A stretch of DNA of 64,000 bases, from NCBI GenBank assembly GCA_030762895.1, contig CM061069.1:101759923-101823922 (forward strand), read 5' to 3'. The notes beneath the pieces were generated by a model. That model did not search any database. It was not told the DNA's origin and saw only the letters and a list, made by a program, of their open reading frames with translations. Shown here piece by piece: positions 45,128 to 57,119 of this stretch (its first letter is position 1; every line of letters begins with the position of its first letter). The DNA comes from Sophora flavescens (lineage: Eukaryota; Streptophyta; Magnoliopsida; Fabales; Fabaceae). The position numbers were made by a program, and so were the translations under genes.

Positions 45128-48009
45128 TGTGACACCCTAAAACCTGGCATCACATGATTACTCATTTGCGGAAAAGAAACTTATTTAAAACGCTGGTCGC
45201 CTTCGGAAATATAACCTTTGTTAGAAGGGTTACCGAAAAAGGGTACTTGTTTTTTTTTTTTTTTTTGTAAGCGGTAGTTAAGAAACAATGATGAACACTC
45301 AGAACATGTGAATAAACATCAATCATATCAATAGATAGCCGACCCACCTGGGGTCTTAGGTTTCTTGGTTACACAACAGGCCTTATCGAACTGGCCAACT
45401 CACATTGTTACAAAAACTGAAGAGGTAAGTAAAAGATTTCCATCACACTGGGACTGGGGAAAATCGGGCATAAGGATCAAAAGAAGGCTCCAGAAGCCAA
45501 GGGACCATCAGGGTAAACTCCAAAAACCAACGACAAACTTATCCGTATCTCCTGCATTCGGAGTGACCGCAGAAGCTTCCTTCAGACGAGGAACCACTTG
45601 CCGGATCGATAACTTCGCCGCCATCATCGAGGATCATGTCGTCGTCGTCAGGATCTTGTGGGTGGTACTCGGGCTCCTCTTCCTCCTCCTCCTCCTCAAT
45701 CTCTACGAATTCGTCGGGGTCTTCCTCCGGATCCTCTTCGGGATCCTCCTCCTCCACTGGATCTTCTTCGATTGGTGCGACTGGGTCAAAGTGCTCGTGA
45801 AGAAGTCCGGTGGCCTGCAGAGTGTCGAGGTAGAACCATGGAGGTGGAAGTGCCACGGTCCGAGACTCGACTGTGTGGATCCTCCGTATAGGCACTCCAT
45901 TTGCATTAGTCTCCGTCGTCGTGATTGGTCCCTGGTAGGTCGCAGTTGTTGCTCCTTCGTGAATGGTCCAACTCCCCGCTGCCCCAAAGATGGTCGAAGA
46001 CCTCATTCTTGAACTCGTTGGTGCCGGAGGACTTCGGATCCATCTAAGAGTACGTGCGTTCCCGAAGCAAAGAGAAAAGAACAAGCATACATTTGTGCAA
46101 GAGTGAGATACCGTCATAAGATATATCCCACAACAACCATACACATGATACATACATCACAGAATCATATACGCAGTTAAATCATGCATATTCGCAATAT
46201 ATCAGTGTTATATCAAAGGGCATCAAACCCGCATGACCAATCTTTCGAAAAGATGCATGGTACTTCAATATCAGGCTCTAACTTAATCTCATGAGATCAC
46301 AACACCATGTTATCACTGGAGAAGATAGAGTTGGTCAAGCTCTAGCCCACCTGGGCAGTTACCCCCTTACCCTCATGCATTAAGGTCTCAGGACGGGCAA
46401 CGTCACATGTGCCTCTTCACTCGGTTTACATGGACAGACTCCCAGATACCATCTTTGTATCTGATTTAATCATCAATAAGCACGCCTGCTTGGGGATATG
46501 CACATTATAAAATATTTTATTGAAAGGATTTCTTTGTGTTCATTCTTTTCACTCATCGTTGCTCAAAGCTAACGACTTAATCATCATTTCCCCATCACTT
46601 GAGAACTCGAAGCATAGGACTCATAGTCCGAATGCTCAATCCACAATGCCCAAGACCGTGGCCGCAGTCAAGGGTTGTGGTCGTAGAAAACAACCTTCAC
46701 CTTTAATCATAATCATCACACGCGGTCAGAAGACACAGTCCAACACAACGTGATTAGGACCCAAGTCCCTAATATCATAACCAGGGCTCGTAGTCCCGAA
46801 TTAACACCGATCCAAGATCACGTGCACATCATCGAATACTAGAGGCGGCGTCTCGCTTACTAGATTCTTTTTCTTAAGTACTTATTTTTCGTTCTGTGAA
46901 AAACAAATCCAAAACCGAATCCTCGATAACCTATCCAGGTTATCGGAAAGTTTCTAAAATGTTTAGGAAAACCTTTTCTTTGAAAATCTTTTATAAAGCA
47001 TCTTTGAAATTCTTTTATCTTTGAAATATTTCCCCCAATAGGATATTGCCAAATAATCTTGAAAGTTTTCACTTAAAAACACATAGTTCGAAAAGGATTT
47101 TCCTCTTGTATAACAATAGTACACCAAAATCATTTCATCATTTAAAACAAGTACTTTAAGTTTAACGAGCTTTTGGAAAAGAACACCAATCCCTCCATAT
47201 TCAAAGCTTATTAAGGTTTTTAATCCTTATTATGGTTGAGCACAGACGCACGTCCCGGCTTAGCAAACTTTCAATCAACGACAGTTGTATATCATCAGTG
47301 TAATGGCAATCTCACAGTTGAAAGCATTTCATCACATGTATGCATTATATCATTTAGAACAAGTACAGTTCAATCATCAGATAATAGCACAACAGTTTAA
47401 GTACATAAAATAATCAAGTAAGCTCAATCATCATATAAGTATCCAGTTAAACACCTACACACATGCATACAGTCATTGAATATCTTTAGGAAATCCCCTC
47501 TTACCTTAAGAAGGTAAGGAAATTTTAAGAAAATAAACGGCTTCTCTGACGTTCTTCAAGGTTGGTTAGGAGTCAAGTCTAGGTTTCAAGACACAAGGTT
47601 CAAAGGATTAGAACTCAATCAAGAACTTAGGGTTTGAAGTTTCCAAAACACATGCAACTTAGGGATTTATGATCCGCAAGTGCTAAGAGTTTAAAACATG
47701 ATTACTCAAAACAAAGTTGAACAAAAATCCCACCAAGTTACACCTTGATGGAGATTCGGCCTTGATCAATAAAATAGGCTAGGAACATTTAAAATTTCCA
47801 ATCTCTTTGGTTTAGCATCCATTAATAGTAAGGAGCTCAAAACCTTGATCACTTTGGATAAATGAAAAACGAAACACCCTAGGTCCATAACCTTTAAGGT
47901 TCGGCCATCCTTGGGTTTTCCAATCTCTTAGACTCTTTTAGCATCCAAAAACTTATGGAGCTTGAGTCTTGATCATCTTGGAAACACCATATGATTATAA
48001 ATAATGAAA

Positions 48010-48390
48010 GTATAATATCTTAAAGTAAATGGCGTAAATATAAATGGCATAAAGTAAATGGCATAATGTAAATAGCATAAATATAAATGGCATAAAGTAA
48101 ATGACATAATGTAAATGACATAAAGTAATTAGCATAAATATAAATGGCATAAGGTAAATGACTTAAAGTAAATGGCATAAATATAAATGACATAAAGTAA
48201 ATGACTTTAAGTAAATGGCATGAATATAAATGACATAAAGTAAATGACTTTAAGTAAATGGCATAAATATAAATGACATAAAGTAAATGACTTTAAGTAA
48301 ATGGCATAAATATAAATGACATAAAGTAAATAACATAATGTAAATGGCATAAACAAGAGTGACATAAAGTAAATGACATAAAGTAGAGTA
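48010..48390. repeat. Minisatellite in the Gypsy B 3' LTR
   Basis: A tandem array of words such as aagtaaatggcata and aatataaatgacata, with about 42-bp higher-order units near 48190-48320. An identical-looking array lies at 57120-57490 in the other LTR. Confidence 0.92.
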
Positions 48391-48983
48391 AAATCTTTAA
48401 ACTTTCCAATCACTTTAGACATAGCATCCTTTAACATAAAGGAGCCTTGGTCAATGATCATTTTGGGAAACAAATCTTGAAACTTTCCAATCACTTTAGA
48501 CATAGCATCCTTTAACATAAAGGAGCCTTGGTCAATGATCATTTTGGAAAAACAAATCTTTAAATACAAACTCACACTTGTAAAAGTTGAAACAAAATCC
48601 ATCAAAACCATAGGTATGGTTCGGCCTCATTAAGAAGTAGAGGTTAGGAATCTTTGTTTTACACAACCTTTTAGTATGTTAAACTACAAGTAAATACAAG
48701 GCTATAGAAATTGGTTTCAACTCAAAAGGAGTTTTCTACCATTTTTGAGAGATTTTTGAAGATAAAAGCTCATAAATGACATGAAGAAGAAACTTTAGAA
48801 AAAGATGGAGTTTTTAAAGAAAAGAATACATGAGAGTATTACCCTAAACAAGAGGAACAACTTTGATGAACAACACTTGGTGAAAAGAAGAGTAAAAACA
48901 AGAGCTTTGGAAGCTTGAAGTGAAAAGATGAAAGCTTAAGATGAAGTAGAAGAAGAAAGTGTTTAAATGAGTTTGATAAGTGC

Positions 48984-48991
48984 TATTTATA
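48984..48991 (-). promoter_or_regulatory. TATA box of the Gypsy B 3' LTR
   Basis: tataaata on the minus strand (ctctataaatagc), about 600 bp from the LTR's outer (U3) end. If used, it leaves about 3.8 kb of LTR as transcribed leader or tail. Confidence 0.65.
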
Positions 48992-49599
48992 GAGGGATGG
49001 GAGGGAGTGCACGGCCTTGAAGGGGAAGAAGGAGAAGGAAGTTGAGTTTCTTGAAGAATGGATTAAGAGTTAATGTGATGTGATGTGATTGGAGAGAGAA
49101 AGTGAAAAGTAAGATTATGAAGTGTAAGTAGGATTTTCTTTTCCATTAGGCATGTCATAACATTAAATGAGATTCCCATCAAGTCTTTTCTCCTTCTTTA
49201 GGGTTCATTTAACTATGTAAATACGTAACCGGTTGCACATCCGATCGTATTTTCTGAAGGTTTCGCCCGGATAAAATATTATATTTTATTCCCGGACAAC
49301 AAAATTTCGAGAATTTACCAATCCACATAAAATATCATAAAAACACTAATTGTCTCGTTCACGAATTAAAATTTTGTTTCTGGCTCAGTGAACTTGTACC
49401 GGTAGTGAGAACTCAGACCGGTTTTTGTCTGAATTTTCGACTGAAAATTTTATTGGGGCTTCATATGGTAAAACATCAGAAGAAAATGATTTTATTTTAA
49501 ATAAAATCACCTTCTGGATTTTATCGAAAATAAATACATCAAAGCATTATTTACCGATAAAGAAGTATATGAAAAACAGGGTGTTACAACTCTACCCCT

Positions 49600-49925
49600 C
49601 TAAAAAGAATTTCGTCCTCGAAATTTCGTACCTTGAAATAACTCAGGGTACTGCAACTTCATCTTGTCCTCAGCCTCCCACGTTGCTTCTCCGGTTGTCT
49701 CATTCCAGATGACTTTGACCAAAGGAATTTGTTTACCTCTGAGCTGCTTTGTCATCCTATCCACGATTCGTGTCGGCGAAGTCACAAAGGACAGGTTCTC
49801 TTTTAATTGTACTTTATCAGGCTTTATGATATGTGATGGATCAGGAATGTATTTTCTCAATCGAGAGACATGAAAAACATCATGGATATTGGAAAGAAAG
49901 GGTGGTAAAGATATTTTATAAGCTC
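49600..49925 (-). pseudogene. Gypsy B chromodomain-like C-terminus
   Basis: After a +1 frameshift near 49925 the polyprotein continues in another frame: YKISLPPFLSNIHDVFHVS, LRKYIPDPSHIIKPD, then GKQIPLVKVIWNETTGEATW and KMKLQYPELF, ending next to the polypurine tract. The last 45 residues resemble the chromodomain-like end of Tekay/Del chromoviruses. The frameshift would leave this tail out of the translated integrase. Confidence 0.85.
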
Positions 49926-52507
49926 TTTGGACCTACACGACGAAGAATTTGGTAGGGTCCAATGAACTTGGGCGTAAGCTTTCTGGACTTTAGTACTCTG
50001 CCAATCCCAGTCGTTGGAGTGACTCTCAAGAATACATGTTCGCCTTCCTCAAACTCTAGAGGTCGTCGTCTCTTGTCCGCGTAGCTCTTTTGTCGGCTCT
50101 GAGTTGCCCTCATTTTCTCCTGGATCATCTTCACCTTTTCCGTTGTTTGTTGCACGAAGTCTGGACCTAATAGCAAACTTTCACCATCCTGGTACCAACA
50201 CAAAGGCGTTCGACATCGTCGACCGTACAGGGCCTCATAAGGTGCCATTCCAATGCTTGAGTGGAAGCTATTATTGTAGGTAAATTCTATCAACGGTAGG
50301 GACTCATCCCAACTTCCGACATCATCCAAAACACAAGCTCTCAGCAAATCCTCGAGTGACTGGATTGTTCTTTCCGATTGCCCATCCGTCTGTGGATGAT
50401 ATGCGGAACTCAATCTGAGTTTCGTTCCAAGTGATTCTTGCAAACTCTGCCAAAACCTCGATGTAAATCGCGAGTCTCGGTCGGAGACAATGCTTGAAGG
50501 CACACCATGCAGCCTAACAATCTCTCCGATGTACAGTTGGGTTAACTTCTCCATAGAGTACCTCATATTGATTGGCAAAAAGTGAGCTGACTTAGTCAGT
50601 CGGTCCACTATTACCCATATAGCCTCATACCCCTTCTTAGTCCTTGGTAAACTGGTCACGAAAACCATTGAGATTCCATCCCATTTCCATTCTGGAATAT
50701 CTAAGGACTGTAACATCCCTGCTGGTCTCTGGTGTTCCACTTTGGCTTTTTGACATATCAGACAAGAAGCGACGTACTCCATTACATCTCTCTTCATTCT
50801 ATACCACCAATATAATTTCTTAAGATCTTGATACATCTTGGTGGCCCCTGGGTGCATACTCAACCTACTCTTGTGAGCCTCTTCTAAAATCAGCTTTCTT
50901 AGCTCAGCATCATCAGGTACACAGATTCTCTCGCCAAACCTCAAAATTCCATCTGTTCCTTCTCTAAATTTTGACAGAGCTCCTTGGCGTACCAAGTCTC
51001 TTTCTGTCTGTAGATACTGATCAGTCTCTTGCTTCTCCTTTATCTGCTCCATTAGTCCATTTGACACGGTGATCCTGTTCAGACACAATTTTCCCGGTGT
51101 ACTTTCCACTAACAAACTTAGATCTCGGAATTTTTCCAGCAGTTCATGTTCTTTGACCATCATCGCTGATGCGTGAATTGTCTTTCTGCTCAAAGCATCA
51201 GCCACTACATTCGCCTTTCCAGGGTGATACTGTAGTTGAAAATCATAATCCTTCAGGAATTCTAACCAACGTCTCTGACGCATATTCAATTCCTTCTGAT
51301 TAAACAAGTACTTCAAGCTCTTATGGTCACTGAAAACATTAAAAGTAGCTCCATACAAGTAATGTCTCCAGATCTTTAAAGCGAAGACCACAGCAGCTAG
51401 TTCTAAATCGTGCGTCGGATAGTTCCTCTCATGAATCTTCAACTGCCTCGAAGCATAAGCCACCACTTTCCGATTTTGCATCAGTACACAGCCCAAACCC
51501 TGATGCGAAGCATCACAGTAAACTTCAAAAGATTCCTTGGGATCGGGTAGGATCAATACCGGTGAGGTGGTCAATCTCCTTTTTAGTTCTTGGAAGCTTT
51601 TCTCACAGGCTTCGGTCCACACGAACGTTTGGTCCTTACGCGTCAACTGAGTGAGAGGTCCTACAATCTTGGAAAATCCTTCAATGAATCTCCGGTAGTA
51701 GCCAGCCAAACCTACAAAACTACGGATTTCCGTTGCCGTTGTTGGCCTTTCCCATTCCAAAACAGCCTCGACCTTCGTTGGATCCACAGCGATTCCTTCG
51801 CGGGATATTACGTGCCCCAAGAATTGAACTTGCTCCAACCAAAATTCACACTTCTCTGGTTTCGCATAGAGCTGTTTCTCTCTCAGGATCTGAAGAACAA
51901 TGCTAAGATGCTCAACATGGGTCTCCTTGTCCGGAGAATAGATCAGTATGTCATCAATGAAGACGACTACGAACTGATCCAAAAAGGGACGAAAGATCCT
52001 ATTCATATAGTCCATGAATATAGTAGGTGCATTCGTCACTCCAAATGGCATCACCATATACTCATAATGCCCATAGCGTGTTCGAAACGCTGTCTTAGGA
52101 ACATCTTCCGCTTTTACTCGTATCTGGTGGTATCCTGACCGCAGATCGATCTTTGAAAATACTGCCGCTCCACGTAACTGATCCATAAGATCATCGATCC
52201 TTGGAAGAGGATATCTGTTTTTAATCGTGACTTTGTTTAGCTGACGAAAGTCCACGCACAGTCTAGCAGTTCCATCCTTCTTCCTTACTAGTAGGACTGG
52301 AGCTCCCCACGGTGACACACTAGGTCGTATAAACTCCTTCCTCATCAGCTCCTCAAGTTGGTCCTTCAAGGTTTCTAATTCTGATGGCGACATACGATAT
52401 GGCGCCATAGATATTGGTCTGGTGCCTGGAGTCAGATCAATCGCGAACTCGATCTCCCGAACAGGTGGCAATCCAGGTACATCCTCAGGAAAAACCTCTG
52501 GAAACTC
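49916..52507 (-). CDS. Gypsy B pol: reverse transcriptase, RNase H, integrase
   Basis: An open frame of 851 codons from the first Met (52471). Visible in order: RT palm with RLCVDFRQLNK, PLPRIDDLMDQL (about 85-100), PFGVTNAP (about 142-149) and the catalytic FIDD (171-174). RNase H follows with YCDASHQGLGCVLMQ (Asp 320) and HERNYPTHDLELAAVVFALK. The integrase zinc-binding part is MHPGATKMYQDLKKLYWWY with CLICQKAKVEH. The core has DRLTKSAHFLPI, SDRDSRFTSRFW and TDGQSERTIQSLEDLLR, giving the D,D,E triad. It ends with the GPY/F-type KFIGPYQIL. All catalytic residues I can check are present. A TGA at 52508-52510, where the family has Arg (VVREFPEVFP), cuts it off from the protease; a frameshift at the end removes the chromodomain-like tail. 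Confidence 0.93.
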   Translation of the reverse strand, partial: EFPEVFPEDVPGLPPVREIEFAIDLTPGTRPISMAPYRMSPSELETLKDQLEELMRKEFIRPSVSPWGAPVLLVRKKDGTARLCVDFRQLNKVTIKNRYPLPRIDDLMDQLRGAAVFSKIDLRSGYHQIRVKAEDVPKTAFRTRYGHYEYMVMPFGVTNAPTIFMDYMNRIFRPFLDQFVVVFIDDILIYSPDKETHVEHLSIVLQILREKQLYAKPEKCEFWLEQVQFLGHVISREGIAVDPTKVEAVLEWERPTTATEIRSFVGLAGYYRRFIEGFSKIVGPLTQLTRKDQTFVWTEACEKSFQELKRRLTTSPVLILPDPKESFEVYCDASHQGLGCVLMQNRKVVAYASRQLKIHERNYPTHDLELAAVVFALKIWRHYLYGATFNVFSDHKSLKYLFNQKELNMRQRRWLEFLKDYDFQLQYHPGKANVVADALSRKTIHASAMMVKEHELLEKFRDLSLLVESTPGKLCLNRITVSNGLMEQIKEKQETDQYLQTERDLVRQGALSKFREGTDGILRFGERICVPDDAELRKLILEEAHKSRLSMHPGATKMYQDLKKLYWWYRMKRDVMEYVASCLICQKAKVEHQRPAGMLQSLDIPEWKWDGISMVFVTSLPRTKKGYEAIWVIVDRLTKSAHFLPINMRYSMEKLTQLYIGEIVRLHGVPSSIVSDRDSRFTSRFWQSLQESLGTKLRLSSAYHPQTDGQSERTIQSLEDLLRACVLDDVGSWDESLPLIEFTYNNSFHSSIGMAPYEALYGRRCRTPLCWYQDGESLLLGPDFVQQTTEKVKMIQEKMRATQSRQKSYADKRRRPLEFEEGEHVFLRVTPTTGIGRVLKSRKLTPKFIGPYQILRRVGPKSL

Positions 52508-53290
52508 TCAAACGACAGGTATGGAATCCAAGTCATACTCTCCCTCGACGTCCAAGGAAAACAGTAACATGTAACCTTGAGCTCCTTCTTTCAAAGAAGC
52601 TCTTACCTGACTAGCAGATAAAAATCCAGAAATCTCCTCCCTAAAGATTAAGGTTTTCTGAGCACAATCTATTAGGATATGGTTGGAAGATAACCAATCC
52701 ATGCCTAAAATTACATCTAAATGTACTAAAGGCAAACAGATCAAGTCTACAAGAAAATGTCTATTCTGAACAATGATAGGACAGTTTAAGCAAACCGAAT
52801 TAACGGTCACAGGTTCAGCAGTTGGGGTAGAAACAATCAGATTATATGGTAAGGAAGAAACAGGCAAATTTAGAATTTTCACACGATCCATCGAGATAAA
52901 AGAATGAGTTGCGCCTGAATCGAAAAGTACAGTCAAAAGATTACCAGCAATGTCACACTTACCTTGCACGAGATCATCGGAGTTTGATGCCTCAGCACCA
53001 CTCATGGTATACACTCTTCCCTTAACGGTTGGCTTGTTCATCCTAGTATGGTTGACATGATGCTCTCTCTTGGGTGCATGACACACCTTCGCCAAGTGTC
53101 CCACAAGGCCACAGTTGTTACACTTGTGGTCCTTCTTTGGACAAGTATTTGCCATGTGGCTCGGATCTCCACACCTGTAACATCTCCTCTCTTGGCCTTG
53201 TTCGTTGTTTCTCTGGCCTCCACTTCCTGTCCCTGAAACATTGGGACGAGCCTGCGGTTTCTGGTTGTAGCTAGACGCCCGGTAATACGG
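52508..53290 (-). pseudogene. Gypsy B nucleocapsid zinc knuckles and protease
   Basis: The frame contains two CCHC boxes, CYRCGDPSHMANTC and CNNCGLVGHLAKVC, then the aspartic protease with DSGATHSF and LDVILGMDWLSSNHILIDC. A frameshift near 53290 (between RNREE and KPYYRASSYNQ) separates it from gag. It ends at the TGA 52508-52510, which is one change from the CGA Arg expected. Except for that stop it is in frame with pol. Confidence 0.9.
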
Positions 53291-54058
53291 CTTCCTCTCG
53301 GTTCCGCCCGGCCTTGACTCGGCTCTTAGGACGAACAGGTCCTCCTGCGCTTCCCTTGTTATCCCTTCCTCTGCGCATCATCTCAACTTTCCGGCACTTC
53401 TCCACTAGTGCTTGGAAGTTCCTGATCTCCAATGGCAATACTGATTCCTTAATCTCAAAGCGCAAACCGGCTTCAAATTGTTCACACTTCCATTCCTCAC
53501 TGGGATTGTCTTGGAAGAAACGGAAATACTTGGCAAGGGATTCAAACCTTGCCGCATACTCCCCTACTGTCAGGTCTCGGCACTGACTCACCTCATGAAT
53601 TCCTGCTCCTTCTCTTTTCTGGCACTCTGAGGAAAGTATTTGTCTAAAAACTTGCCACGAAATACTCCCCAGGTGATCGCCTGGTGCTCAGCCTCCAACA
53701 ACTGCCTGGTGCCCCTCCACCAGTACTCAGCATCTCCCACTAACTGGAACACGGAATAAGGTACCTTAGATTCCTCTGGAGTGTGTACCAAGTCGAAGAT
53801 CTTTTCTAGCTCCTGAATCCAAAGGTCAGCCTTAATTGGATCCACGTCTCCATCAAACTGCGACGGATTCTGACGTCGGAAAGCGTTCAGATGCCTTCCT
53901 TCTGCTGCTTGTTCTGCCCTCTGTTGCTCTTGTTGGTTCTGGGCAGCAGCATTTGCTGTTTGGAGAGCTATGGCCGCAGCCACGTCGGCCAGTGCTTGGG
54001 CAGCAAAATCCATTCCTCCGTCGCCTCGTCCACCTCCACGAACACCTCTTTGGTTCAT
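53271..54058 (-). pseudogene. Gypsy B gag
   Basis: ATG 54058 opens MNQRGVRGGGRGDGGMDFAA with an Ala/Gln-rich helix, then NAFRRQNPSQFDGDVDPIKA, WIQELEKIFDLVHTPEESKV and EYWWRGTRQLLEAEHQAITW. These are the capsid (Retrotrans_gag) signatures. A 1-nt frameshift at about 53590 (EQEFMR) moves to the frame with LTVGEYAARFESLAKYFRFF and WKCEQFEAGLRFEIK. It lies 166 bases inside the primer-binding site. Gag forms the virus-like particle that packages the RNA; the shift would truncate it at 156 residues. Confidence 0.9.
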
Positions 54059-54223
54059 ACTGACCTATACCACATAAGCAGTCAGATGTCATCCAGAAAA
54101 GGGGTGTGAACTACGGTTCATCACACATTACCTCAAGGAGGTAATTCAAACAATATCCAGTCAGAGAAAACACAACTTTAACACAACAGACCTAAACCCA
54201 AACATTCCCGAAAGACTCGACTA

Positions 54224-54235
54224 GCTCTGATACCA
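54224..54235 (-). promoter_or_regulatory. Gypsy B primer-binding site
   Basis: TGGTATCAGAGC on the minus strand (initiator-Met tRNA complement), 5 bases from the LTR edge at 54241. Confidence 0.93.
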
Positions 54236-54648
54236 ACTAATGTGACACCCTAAAACCTGGCATCACATGATTACTCATTTGCGGAAAAGAAACTTATTTA
54301 AAACGCTGGTCGCCTTCGGAAATATAACCTTTGTTAGAAGGGTTACCGAAAAAGGGTACTTGTTTTTTTTTTTTTTGTAAGCGGTAGTTAAGAAACAATG
54401 ATGAACACTCAGAACATGTGAATAAACATCAATCATATCAATAGATAGCCGACCCACCTGGGGTCTTAGGTTTCTTGGTTACACAACAGGCCTTATCGAA
54501 CTGGCCAACTCACATTGTTACAAAAACTGAAGAGGTAAGTAAAAGATTTCCATCACACTGGGACTGGGGAAAATCGGGCATAAGGATCAAAAGAAGGCTC
54601 CAGAAGCCAAGGGACCATCAGGGTAAACTCCAAAAACCAACGACAAAC

Positions 54649-55149
54649 TTATCCATATCTCCTGCATTCGGAGTGACCGCAGAAGCTTCCTTCAGACGAG
54701 GAACCACTTGCCGGATCGATAACTTCGCCGCCATCATCGAGGATCATGTCGTCGTCGTCAGGATCTTGTGGGTGGTACTCGGGCTCCTCTTCCTCCTCCT
54801 CCTCAATCTCTACGAATTCGTCGGGGTCTTCCTCCTCCTCTTCGGGATCCTCCTCCTCCACTGGATCTTCTTCGATTGGTGCGACTGGGTCAAAGTGCTC
54901 GTGAAGAAGTCCGGTGGCCTGCAGAGTGTGGAGGTAGAACCATGGAGGTGGAAGTGCCACGGTCCGAGACTCGACTGTGTGGATCCTCCGTATAGGCACT
55001 CCATTTGCATTAGTCTCCGTCGTCGTGATTGGTCCCTGGTAGGTCGCAGTTGTTGCTCCTTCGTGAATGGTCCAACTCCCCGCTGCCCCAGCATGGTCGA
55101 AGACCTCATTCTTCGAACTCGTTGGTGCCAGAGGGACTTCCGGATCCAT
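54649..55149 (-). CDS. Acidic leader ORF inside the Gypsy B LTR, function unknown
   Basis: 166 codons from ATG 55149 (MDPEVPLAPTSSKNEVFDHA). The N-terminal half is of ordinary composition (GSWTIHEGATTATYQGPI, RRIHTVESRTVALPPPWFYL). The C-terminal half is strongly acidic (EEDPVEEEDPEEEEEDPDEF, then EYHPQDPDDDDMILDDGGEV). I recognise no family. It lies downstream of the LTR TATA box, so it should be in the 5' leader upstream of gag. The bases before the ATG look like a 3' splice site (pyrimidine-rich ttcttttctctttgcttc, then ctcttag/ATGG). The left LTR copy keeps the body but has single-base losses near the start. It could be real or a by-product of GAG/GAT-rich sequence. Confidence 0.4.
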   Translation of the reverse strand: MDPEVPLAPTSSKNEVFDHAGAAGSWTIHEGATTATYQGPITTTETNANGVPIRRIHTVESRTVALPPPWFYLHTLQATGLLHEHFDPVAPIEEDPVEEEDPEEEEEDPDEFVEIEEEEEEEPEYHPQDPDDDDMILDDGGEVIDPASGSSSEGSFCGHSECRRYG

Positions 55150-57119
55150 CTAAGAGTACGTGCGTTCCCGAAGCAAAGAGAAAAGAACAAGCATACATTT
55201 GTGCAAGAGTGAGATACCGTCATAAGATATATCCCACAACAACCATACACATGATACATACATCACAGAATCATATACGCAGTTAAATCATGCATATTCG
55301 CAATATATCAGTGTTATATCAAAGGGCATCAAACCCGCACAGCCAATCTTTCGAAAAGATGCATGGCACTTCAATATCAGGCTCTAACTTAATCTCATGA
55401 GATCACAACACCATGTTATCACTGGAGAAGATAGAGTTGGTCAAGCTCTAGCCCACCTGGGCAGTTACCCCCTTACCCTCATGCATTAAGGTCTCAGGAC
55501 GGGCAACGTCACATGTGCCTCTTCACTCGGTTTACATGGACAGACTCCCAGATACCATCTTTGTATCTGATTTAATCATCAATAGCACGTCTGCTTGGGG
55601 AAATGCACATGATAAAATATTTTATTGAAAGGATTTCTTTGTGTTCATTCTTTTCACTGTCGTTGCTCAAAGCTAACGACTTAATCATCATTTCCCCATC
55701 ACTTGAGAACTCAGAAGCATAGGACTCATAGTCCGAATGCTCAATCACAATGCCCAAGACCGTGGCCGCAGTCAAGGGTTGTGGTCGTAGAAAACAACCT
55801 TCACCTTTAATCATAATCATCACACGCGGTCAGAAGACACAGTCCAACACAACGTGATTAGGACCCAAGTCCCTAATATCATAACCAGGGCTCGTAGTCC
55901 CGAATTAACACTGATCCAAGATCACGTGCACATCACTGAATACTAGAGGCGACGTCTCGCGTACTAGATTCGTTTTCATAAGTACTTATTTTTCGTTCAG
56001 TGAAAAACAAATCCAAAACCGAATCCTCGATAACCTATCCAGGTTATCGGAAAGTTTCTAAAATGTTTAGGAAAACCTTTTCTTTGAAAATCTTTTATAA
56101 AGCATCTTTGAAATTCTTTTATCTTTGAAATATTTCCCCCAATAGGATATTGCCAAATAATCTTGAAAGTTTTCACTTAAAAACACACAGTTCGAAAAGG
56201 ATTTTCCTCTTGTATAACAATAGTACACCAAAATCATTTCATCATTTAAAACAAGTACTTTAAGTTTAACGAGCTTTTGGAAAAGAACACCAATCCCTCC
56301 ATATTCAAAGCTTATTAAGGTTTTTAATCCTTATTATGGTTGAGCACAGACGCACGTCTGGCTTAGCAAACTTTCAATCAACGACAGTGTATATCATCAG
56401 TGTAATGGCAATCTCACAGTTGAAAGCATTTCATCACATGTATGCATTATATCATTTATAACAAGTACAGTTCAATCATCAGATAATAGCACAACAGTTT
56501 AAGTACATAAAATAATCAAGTAAGCTCAATCATCATATAAGTATCCAGTTAAACACCTACACACATGCATACAGTCATTGAATATCTTTAGGAAATCCCC
56601 TCTTACCTTAAGAAGGTAAGGAAATTTTAAGAAAATAAACGGCTTCTCTGACGTTCTTCAAGGTTGGTTAGGAGTCAAGTCTAGGTTTCAAGACACAAGG
56701 TTCAAAGGATTAGAACTCAATCAAGAACTTAGGGTTTGAAGTTTCCAAAACACATGCAACTTAGGGATTTATGATCCGCAAGTGCTAAGAGTTTAAAACA
56801 TGATTACTCAAAACAAAGTTGAACAAAAATCCCACCAAGTTACACCTTGATGGAGATTCGGCCTTGATCAATAAAATAGGCTAGGAACATTTAAAATTTC
56901 CAATCTCTTTGGTTTAGCATCCATTAATAGTAAGGAGCTCAAAACCTTGATCACTTTGGATAAATGAAAAACGAAACACCCTAGGTCCATAACCTTTAAG
57001 GTTCGGCCATCCTTGGGTTTTCCAATCTCTTAGACTCTTTTAGCATCCAAAAACTTATGGAGCTTGAGTCTTGATCATCTTGGAAACACCATATGATTAT
57101 AAATAATGAAAGTATAATA

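Larger units (their letters stand above)
45128..49589 (-). repeat. Gypsy B 3' LTR
   Basis: tgtgacacccta...ggtgttaca, bounded on the left by the TSD and on the right by the polypurine complement (ctctacccctctaaaaag). Contains a leader-ORF relative at 45539-46040 (frameshifted near its start), a minisatellite (48010-48390), a duplicated 68-bp block (48410-48545) and a minus-strand TATA box (48984-48991). Confidence 0.95.

Noticed and set aside
44578..45132. 184-codon plus-strand open frame
   Set aside because: Antisense shadow of LINE reverse transcriptase.
45365..46012. 215-codon plus-strand open frame (and its partner at 54475-55212)
   Set aside because: It is the antisense of the acidic LTR leader frame and runs against the element's orientation; its residues reflect GA-rich codons read backwards.
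48207..48611. 134-codon open frame, repeated at 57309-57713
   Set aside because: It is a translation of the LTR minisatellite and the duplicated 68-bp block; repetitive hydrophobic residues only.
51590..52138. 182-codon plus-strand open frame
   Set aside because: Antisense shadow of the Gypsy B reverse transcriptase.
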